Part shown: positions 56,560-64,000 of the stretch, in pieces
How positions within the stretch are numbered: the stretch's first letter is position 1
Layout: every line of letters begins with the position of its first letter
Assembly (NCBI RefSeq): GCF_036324505.1
Contig: NC_086350.1
Location: 26,704,257 to 26,768,256, forward strand
Direction of reading: 5' to 3'
Origin: Eleginops maclovinus
Lineage: Eukaryota > Chordata > Actinopteri > Perciformes > Eleginopidae
DNA: 64,000 nt
Program-made: the position numbers and the translations under genes
The notes under the pieces: model-generated
Databases searched by the model: none
Told to the model about the DNA's origin: nothing
Seen by the model: only the letters and a program-made list of their open reading frames with translations

Positions 56560-57345
56560 GTAGTTGGTGAGACAAAAATCTGGCTATTTGAATGAAGTGT
56601 GTGCCGTTTGGTGCAAAAGTTTGATTTTCATAATGGTATATGTAGTTTTGGTTGCAGTGCTTCATTTTGCAGTATATATGAGGTATTTTGCAGTTTGGGT
56701 GTGTGGATGTGTGAATTGTGTTAAGTATTTTGATAAACCAGGATGGTTTCCAAAATTGTGTTTAAGCAATTGTAAAAAACTGTAATTTGAAATCTGAAAT
56801 CAAAAACCTCTGACCAGAATAAGTACGCATGTGATTCAAAATACTTATATTACCTCTTTTTTAAAAATGTTTTTACATTTTCCCTCAAAGTTTTCATTTC
56901 CATTTCCTGTCTTTGATGTTGTGCACATTTTTGTTCACACAACTATAACTGTATGTGCTGTGCATGCATGTTGCGCTAGTTGTATAGAAAAATAAAGAAG
57001 GTTTGTTTCAACAGAATATTTGTGTTTCTGCAAATATTTCTTTGGAGCAGAATTCTCCCCATACAGAAAAAGGCCCATAAGATGAGTGTGCTTTAGATTG
57101 ATCACATCTGTGTGTAGTTGGTTGGACAAAGTGCCTTGTGGTGTGAATGAAGTGTGTGCCATTTGGTGTTAAAGTTTGGTTTTGGTAAGTGTTTATGTAG
57201 TTTTGGGTGCAGTGCTTCATTTTGCAAGATATACGAGGTGTTTTCCACTTTGAGTGTGTGGTTTTGTGAATTGTGTTTAGTATTTTGAGGAAATGAGCCC
57301 TGCTTTCAAAAAAAGTGTTTTAGCAATTGAAAAAAACTGTAAATG
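56560..57345. repeat. Duplicated 240-bp segment downstream of the IS630-like transposase
   Basis: 56560-56790 and 57110-57345 match in order: GAATGAAGTGTGTGCC, TGTAGTTTTG, TGCAGTGCTTCATTTTGCA, GTGAATTGTGTT-AGTATTTTGA and AGCAATTG-AAAAAACTGTAA. The offset is about 540 bp. Probably the transposon 3' end plus a second insertion or duplication of the same end; the right terminus near 57345 may be the element end. Confidence 0.7.
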
Positions 57346-58200
57346 ATTCTGTGTTCTGTGACATACTGTACCCCCAGTGATGTGTTAGCGCTGAACTACC
57401 TCCAAACAATGTTGTCACCAGGATCCTGTTTCAACTGGCAGTATTTGTAGCAACAAACACATGTCATTTCCCCATCACACACAAACGTGCTATAAAGGAG
57501 GCCACATTTGGTCCAGAGGGTGGTGCCAGAGGAAAGGCTGAGTCCCTACACAGATCAAGGGTTATCCTCTGTATAGGGAGTCCCAAGACACCCAGTGTCA
57601 CTGTAGTGTTAGTTTGCAAACATTTCAGAAATTACATGATGTTGCATCTTCTGGTTCACAATGAAAATAAATGTATTCACAATCTGACTTTTTTTTTAAA
57701 TATACAAAAGGGAACTTGTGATGTGGTACTATTGGTGCCATACTGCTGATGTTATAATTATAACTGAAACAGAAAGTGGATTCACAGAAATATTCCGAAG
57801 TGATAGAAGATATTTGGGTTTTGTTCTTAAAAGGTTTAAATACCTTGGACTTTGAGAAACTGAATCGTCCCTCTTTTTTATTTATTATTATTTTCTGACC
57901 TCTTGGACAATATGTTTTTCTCTAAAATGAATCTGCAGATTAATAATGAAAATAATCACTAGCCACAACTCTGACAGCCTGGTGGAAATTCTACGAATTA
58001 TTGAACAACACAATTTCACCCACCAAACACATATACCATCTGGAGCAATCCTGACTTTCCAATTACCAGAAAACCTCTTATCAACAGGTTTCACACACCT
58101 CAAGCATATTTGAGTCGTTACAGTAGCCTACTTGACCTTGATCGAATGCTTAAAGTGTTTCATGGTGTTTATTTAGAGTAGCATACATGATTTGATAATT
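57346..58200. other. No gene recognised
   Basis: Unique-looking AT-rich DNA between the transposon and the CHMP4-like promoter. No coding exon or repeat family could be supported. Confidence 0.4.
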
Positions 58201-58346
58201 GCGCCGCCTGGTTGAAACGGTCACTGTCTGCAGAGCGCGCGCGGTTTCTAGGTAACAGACTGATGCTACCAACTGCCCCATAATTCAGTACAAGACCAGG
58301 TGTGGACCCTGTCAGTTACCTCTGTGTCACCTCTAACATCTCAGAC
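58201..58346 (+). promoter_or_regulatory. CHMP4-like gene promoter/5' UTR with X-box-like site
   Basis: A CpG-rich patch (GCGCCGCCTGG, GAGCGCGCGCGG) stands out from AT-rich flanks immediately before the first exon. GTTTCTAGGTAAC at 58244-58256 has two X-box half-sites with a one-base spacer, a form bound by RFX factors in some ciliary and testis genes. Start of transcription not fixed. Confidence 0.4.
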
Positions 58347-60588
58347 ATGTATTTCATCGGCAAGCTGTTCAGTGGGGGAGAGAAGCTGACAAAACAGGAG
58401 GAGACGGAGACTCTGTCAGACAGAGAGGAGTTGCTGATGAAGAAAAGGGAATTTCTGAGGAAGAAGGTTGACCAGGAGTTTCTGTTTGCCAAGAACAACA
58501 GCAGGAAGAACAGACGAGGTATCTTAAATGTGTTGGTGTATTCATTTTACAATTATTAACATTAAATCTAGCAAGAGAGGTATTATCAGTGTTTTTCGAC
58601 ATGTAGCTTTAGTTATTAAGCTAGCACACAAGCTAACGTCAACTCTGCTAAGAACTAGCTAAGCTAAGTTATGGTTCACAGCTGTTACATTCATTTATGC
58701 CATTTAGTTTTGCTTACATAAAGAGGTATTGAAATAAAATCACATTAATACCTGATTGCAAGCCATTTTGACATACACAGGAAAATAACAATAATTGAGA
58801 AACTGTTAATGGATTTTAAAAAATCTAGATCAAAGTGATAATCAGCATTTGTTAAATTCCATAAGAGTACTGCCATACACACTTATTTTTACGCATACTT
58901 AAATTGAACTTTTGAACCTTTAAATCAATGTAACTTCAACACACTGATGAAAATAATACATCATATTTACAATAGTCAGAAATAAGTGGGAAGTGATCCT
59001 TGAATTTATATCATTGTGCAAAAAGGTCCAATACAACAAGAGGGGGACACCACTGTGTAGATAAATGTCTGACCATGACAAAGTTATATCATTTTACTGT
59101 AGGCCTATTTTATTTCATCATATTATCCAACTCTAAACACTAACTGTATCCCATTTGGATGCACCAGTTCATGATCCCTGTTATCATGCATGATATCTTA
59201 CTGGGATTATAAATTGAGCAGAGTCACTATGCTGTGACAAGTCATAGTATCTGCTGTGGAACGCTGTTCAATACTGTATCACACTGTAGTGACAGTATGT
59301 GCTCAGCTATTCTCCAAGAAGCGTGCAGGCTTCCTGTGTTTTCATACCTGACAGATACCATAAACAATTACAATTCCCATCATTCTGTTTTTGAGAACGT
59401 TCAAGCTCATTTACTGTACCTCTCCATGCGTTCCTCACAGCTGCTCTGCAGGCGCTGAGGAGAAAGAAGTGGTATGAGAAACATCTGAAGTACATCGACT
59501 GCGCTGTGAAGGCCATGAAGTCTGCTCATGCACACTTGTAAGGCACCAGCACAGCGGCTCATTACAATTAAGGATATGAGCAGTGTCATAATAATTGCAC
59601 ACTTGGAAAATATGTAATGTTATCAGGATACAAAAAAAGGGTAACCTTATTCCGTTATAGTTACATAAAAAAAGACGTAATCAGATTTCTGGTAAAAAAA
59701 TAAAATAAATTGCCGGATTACAATATTTAAATACCTTTTAAAATAAAGAACAGTGTATAGTAACACATTTCTAAAAAATGGGGATTACCAGCAGGAATAC
59801 AATGTCGCAAAAAAAGTAACACATTTAAGTATATGTATGAATATATATGTCATTGTAGAATAAACACATCATTAACAAGAAATGAAATAGAAAAAAAAGG
59901 AGAGAACTCGCACAAATGTCAGCCACTCTGGATACAGAAATGTTGCGTAAATCAAAGTGGAGTGAATGTATGTGGATGTTATTATTTACATGAAATACTA
60001 TGAGATTGCATCCGTCTCAAAGCAAACATATCATTCTATTCTTCTTTCAAGCCTAATACAAATGTAACGTTAGAGGGCTGGCTTTTGCAGAGAGATTGTC
60101 AACAAGCTGAATGACGTGATGAAGAACATCACAGAGGAGCCCGATCTGACCCAGGACATATCCGAAACCCTCCTCAGTTCTGCAGGCTTTGAAGTGGAAT
60201 TTGATGAGGTATCCTTTAGTATTTTTATTTTCGTGTGACTGAATTTAAAACATATATATTTGTATTTATTTAACTGAGTCTTCTATGTGTGTGTCTCCCT
60301 CAGGACGAGCTGCTGGCAGAGCTGCAGAGGCTGGAGATGAGTGTGGATGAGAGTGTCCTTAATAAAGACAAAACAGAGAAGAGACTGTCGTCCACTGCAT
60401 CACCTTCTCAACCTGGTAACAACTGCACATCAACCACAAAACACTTTTTGTTAGTTTAGCAGGTAAAACAGGATGTGTCACACCACAGATCCAACACGTT
60501 TTCTTTCCTCTCCAAAGCCATGACAGAGGAAGAGGACATTGAAGGAGATTTAGAGCGACTGAGGAGCTGGGCGAGTGCTCCCTCATAG
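58347..60588 (+). CDS. CHMP4-family ESCRT-III protein with internal deletion
   Basis: CHMP4 proteins (yeast Snf7) form the main membrane-bending filament of ESCRT-III. Five exons with correct GT/AG sites and phases, 58347-58518, 59441-59537, 60091-60208, 60304-60415 and 60518-60588, give 189 residues against about 225 normally. The start MYFIGKLFSGGEK follows the CHMP4 pattern (MSVFGKLFGAGG). ALQALRRKKWYEKHLKYID is helix 1. The text then jumps to CAVKAMKSAHAHL, so about 27 residues of helix 2 are absent within exon 2. VNKLNDVMKNITEEPD and GFEVEFDEDELLAELQRLE follow. The C-terminal EEEDIEGDLERLRSWAS fits the ALIX-binding helix of CHMP4 (L..L..WA). An AATAAA lies at 60630-60635. The upstream in-frame extension from a GTG at 58302 is not used. 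Which paralogue (4b or 4c) is unclear. Confidence 0.88.
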
Positions 60589-60629
60589 ACACATCAGCCA
60601 CAAACACAGGCAGTCAGAGGAAAGGATGG

Positions 60630-60635
60630 AATAAA
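60630..60635 (+). terminator. Polyadenylation signal of the CHMP4-like gene
   Basis: AATAAA 42 bp past the stop codon, on the coding strand. Confidence 0.6.
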
Positions 60636-60892
60636 TAAGCAGAAATTAATGGATTCTTATGGGAGTTTTGTGAGAGCATTACATGTAATGCGTAAGCTAA
60701 TACAGAAAAATCATTTATATTGAAGTATTTTGAGTTCTGTGATACAGTTTATTACACAATACTATATATACTGGACTCGCCACGTAGTTTGTGATATTTG
60801 TGACTTCCGTTTAATATGTTTGCAGTTTATAATGTGCAGTTACTATCCACACCAAAAGGGGGCGGTACATGCACATGCAAAGTAGCACATTT

Positions 60893-61120
60893 TAAATGCA
60901 GTCTGCGATAGTGAAAGTGGGAAACAAGCAATTCCAACTATTTAAACTATCTGTAGCAAAAGCACAAGTAATTGGTTTCTCCAGAAGGCCTCAAGTAACA
61001 CAAATCTCCCTAAAGTTGTATAAGCAGCCTCTTGAGCAAGAAAAACGATTAGAGTTCTTGGGGTTTGGATTGAAGAGAACTCTGCGTCATGAGAGAGCAG
61101 ACAACGATAAACACAATAGC
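60893..61120 (+). pseudogene. Possible LINE reverse-transcriptase C-terminal fragment
   Basis: AKAQVIGFSRR, LKLYKQPLEQEKRLEFLGFG and LKRTLRHE recall the segment after the RT palm in several fish LINEs (K-x-Q-V-I-x-F ... L-x-L-Y-x-Q-x-L-E ... F-L-G). Only this short part is present. Weak evidence. Confidence 0.35.
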
Positions 61121-61291
61121 AGCACAACAGCAGATGCAGAAAAGGACATAACTGAATATACATAGTCTAATTTTCTCAGATCATAGGAGGAGAGCTGCCG
61201 TTAACCGGTGGCTGATATCCTTAACTGACTCCAGGGTCATTCGGTCAGCAGTGGTTTCAGAGGCAGCAGGGTAGACACCTTGATGTAGTGC

Positions 61292-61797
61292 AGGGGCCAC
61301 AAACAGAAAAACATACGAAGGGCTGGGCCCCTCACTAGAGATGGGGTATATTGCCTCATAAGTTCAGTTATAAGTTAGCAAAATCAATCAAATGTAAATT
61401 ATGCTTGATACTTGAATATATGAAAAACCAGCCTACAGCTCTCCGCAGGGTTCCATTTATTTTGTTACAAAAAGCAGCTCATCCTTAAAACAGGAGCCTC
61501 AGATTGTTCTAATAAGGGGAAATATGAAGGGTCATGTGGTCATGGAAATAAGTTATTGGGCTTTTTTCTTATCAACTAGGATTTGTTTACAAATGTTTCT
61601 CTACTTTAATTGACTGCATTTCTTTTAGAAGCGTTCTTATTAACACGTGTAAGATATGTTTACATATATATTTAAGAAGTACAATATAAGACAAGCACAA
61701 GTCTCATGTGTGAGCCATATTCCATTATACTTTTAGAATAAGTAAACGGACCACGCGCCGCAGTTGGCCCCCGGGCCGTGGTTTGGGCACTCCTGGT
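61292..61797. mobile_element. hAT-like MITE, second copy
   Basis: It starts CAGGGGCCACAAACAG and ends GGGCCGTGGTTTGGGCACTC-CTG, whose complement is a typical CAGGAGTGCCCAAACCACGG hAT terminus. The body matches 3742-4110. The 8-bp flanks (ATGTAGTG and GTGTAGGC) are only partly alike, so the target duplication has decayed. Confidence 0.6.
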
Positions 61798-61799
61798 GT

Positions 61800-63410
61800 A
61801 GGCAGTCTAGGCTAGGTGAATCTTTCCAGTAGCTTAAATAACCTTAAGAAACTTACCAGGTTAATTCTGTGTAGGCGTAGGTTGTGACCCATTAAACAGA
61901 GAGCAGGTGCAAACACACACAGGTTTTATCAGGACATGATCAACAGGATCACACACCTCAGACAGCAGTGTCCCAGTGTTTCACACACCGGGCTTTGACT
62001 GTATTAAGGACATAACATTTTCACTGAAGCTTTTCCCTCATGATGTGTAGACTGTAGCAGTGCTGTAAACACGTGTAGAGACTCACTCCAACAGCAGAAG
62101 GCACTCGTCCTTACAGTTTGCACTTGTGATGCAGAACGCCATTATGTTATTCCCATTTTAAACACTGTTTGTTAGACAGATGTTATACTCAAATCAGTAG
62201 AGTGTGGGAATCCCAGAGATATTGAAGCAAATATTGAGCTACTGTTTTCCCCGTCCTCTTAAAATAATATTTCTTTGGATAGTTTTGGGGAAATATTCTA
62301 TTTGGCTGACTCCTTCTAGACTGTTTATCCAGAATCTCCAAATGTTTTATGCATCAACACCCAACACATTATTTCTTAATTTGTTTATCAGGTTTTACAT
62401 GTAGTTTGTCTTTGACAAATAGAATGTAAATCTAAGTTAAAAGAGGAATTAAAACATGTTGTGATTTTATCACCTTAAGATGGCACATGGAAATAAGCCC
62501 ATTAGTGAAAATATAATTAAAAAATGATAATAATTCTCTTGACTGTTCACCTCTTTACCTCGCCAATATAATTATTGATTGTCATTTATTTGATTATTTT
62601 TAATTATTATTTAGACAAAACAAATGAAACCACATCAAATAAGAAGCTGTAGCGATAAGGTGAAGGTTGATGTGTGCAGGTTTGATCTTAAATACACCAC
62701 CGCTTGCAGTTAATTTTTCAGGGGTTTTGAACAATGTTTCATTTGAATCTTTTACGCTTATATTAATTTATAAAAACCCTGAAATGTATATATATTTTTT
62801 AAATAAGGATAATTACAGTTTTTCTGTCAATACTGATAAATGTTAGATTTCTGGAACACCTTTAATCAAATCCCAATTCATGTCATACAGTACACAACTA
62901 TATATAGAACATAGATGCTACTGTAACTCAAAGACAAATGGTTAAATAAAACAAAAGTATATTTAACAAATAAAAACAGATTAAATGTAATACAAAGATT
63001 AGATGGTGAAAGAACAAGGATATATTTAGGGTAATTCCTTGTGAAACCCCTGGCATATTATGCTTTTACCTGTTACCACATATTCAGTCATTTCATTTTT
63101 AACAAACATAGTAAGAAAATACTTATTTAAATTAAAAATAACACTATTAAGAATAATAAAGAAAATACTATAAACATGTATACTGATGTAGAGGAGCTCT
63201 GTGGAACTTCAGAATTATTGGGCGACATGTGAACAACTGTGTTAGGGATGCGTTACCCCTGGTTGCCCTTTAGATCCAGTGTCTCTGCCAGCTTTGAGGG
63301 AGCGCTCAGGATTAATTAGAGTCTGTAACCCAGACAGAGCCGGTGACGCTCACAGGAGGGGCGGTATGTATGGGGGGGATGGCGTAGACAGCAGGAGAAG
63401 ATTGGGGCAG
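61800..63410. other. No gene recognised; possible 3' UTR at the right end
   Basis: AT-rich sequence without recognisable domains. Minus-strand AATAAA occurs near 62587 and could end a long 3' UTR of the candidate exon at 63411-63551, but distance makes this doubtful. Confidence 0.35.
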
Positions 63411-63551
63411 CTAGTAGCCTCGGACATCGCACAGGCTCTGAATGTGCTGGGGAAATGTGAGTGTGGTGTATGTGGACATGTAAGGAGTGTAGGACAGTGG
63501 ACTGAAGCCTGATGGGGTCTGCGACCAGCCAGCAGGAAGAGTCAGGTATGC
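63411..63551 (-). CDS. Candidate C-terminal exon of an unrecognised gene
   Basis: On the minus strand a strong acceptor (GTGTGTGTTTTAG) is followed in phase 0 by 46 codons beginning AYLTLPAGWSQTPSGFSPLS and ending LCDVRGY before a TAG. The composition (Tyr, Thr, Pro, Ser; GC-rich in an AT-rich setting) looks like a transcription-regulator tail. No domain is visible and the rest of the gene would be right of the window. The opposite strand also has weak exon-like signals here, so the call is tentative. Confidence 0.35.
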   Translation of the reverse strand, partial: AYLTLPAGWSQTPSGFSPLSYTPYMSTYTTLTFPQHIQSLCDVRGY

Positions 63552-63891
63552 CTAAAACACACACATGACTTAAGTGGAAAAACTCTTGGAAAGGACAAAA
63601 TAATTTAAACAGGAATTCACATTATCAATAAATTGGCAATCCTCTGATTTTGACATTATAATTTATTTTTGACATTAAGGGGGACTAACACAGGTGCACT
63701 TTGCAAGATGTATGCGTTTAATGACCAATAACTCAAATGCGTATTTCTTTTCGTTATCAGTCATACAGGTAAATCATTTCGTTATACATGGCATGATGTT
63801 AGTTTGAACTGTCTCAACCCTCTCATCTATTACTGTTAGTATTACAATGTTCAAAGACGAGTATACATGTTGTAAAAGAAGCTGATCTTTG

Positions 63892-64000
63892 TTCTGTTCT
63901 GTAGGCTAATACTTTAAGAGTGAATCTATACGCCTACTGCCTGAATCTGCTTCATGGTTTCTCTTTCTTTGGTTCATTTGTTCTGTTTTTAAGTCAGCAG
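63892..64000. repeat. Dispersed repeat, copy 2 (matches 13790-13898)
   Basis: Nearly identical to the copy 50 kb to the left, same orientation; truncated by the window edge. Confidence 0.8.

Noticed and set aside
58302..58346. N-terminal extension of the CHMP4-like protein
   Set aside because: It begins at GTG, not ATG; the ATG at 58347 matches the family's N-terminus.

Overview
The window looks like a ray-finned (percomorph-type) fish nuclear genome. It has split vertebrate genes with GT-AG introns, a Rex3-type LINE, BEL/Pao, Tc1, hAT and ISL2EU-like transposons, long microsatellites, and several copies of a familiar fish repeat rich in the motif TACTTTTACTCAAGTAC. Gene density is low and roughly half of the window is introns or mobile-element debris.

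Layout. Positions 1-12743 hold the first ten coding exons of FANCA on the minus strand; the gene runs off the left edge. 12744-17650 is gene-poor. 17651-19063 is a single-exon SLC10A3 gene (minus). 19064-22089 is repeats and flanking DNA. 22090-23263 is a small inverted-repeat element with a YqaJ/SWIM-family exon at one end and a THAP exon at the other, facing each other. 24683-27635 is a Rex3-like LINE (minus) bounded by a 12-bp target duplication. 29542-39441 is CHMP1A (minus), seven coding exons with every exon phase agreeing. 40842-44323 is a BEL/Pao retrotransposon with internal deletions. 44428-44734 is a hAT MITE and 45170-46561 a dead Tc1 copy. 49133-51397 holds an unrecognised acidic-protein gene (minus) beside a decayed tandem copy of part of itself. 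54854-56257 is a decayed IS630/Tc1-like transposase. 58347-60588 is a five-exon CHMP4-family gene (plus) that has lost about 27 residues of the conserved core. A possible terminal exon of another minus-strand gene lies at 63411-63551.

Functions and linkage. FANCA is a scaffold of the Fanconi anaemia core complex (interstrand crosslink repair). CHMP1A and CHMP4 proteins are ESCRT-III subunits that assemble on membranes for vesicle budding and abscission. SLC10A3 is an orphan member of the bile-acid transporter family. FANCA and CHMP1A are also close neighbours in human 16q24.3, so that pairing is probably ancient vertebrate linkage; SLC10A3 between them is not part of the human arrangement. 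The most interesting signals are the shortened CHMP4 paralogue, the FANCA 5' splice site made from the end of a 225-bp TG microsatellite, and the inverted THAP/YqaJ element.
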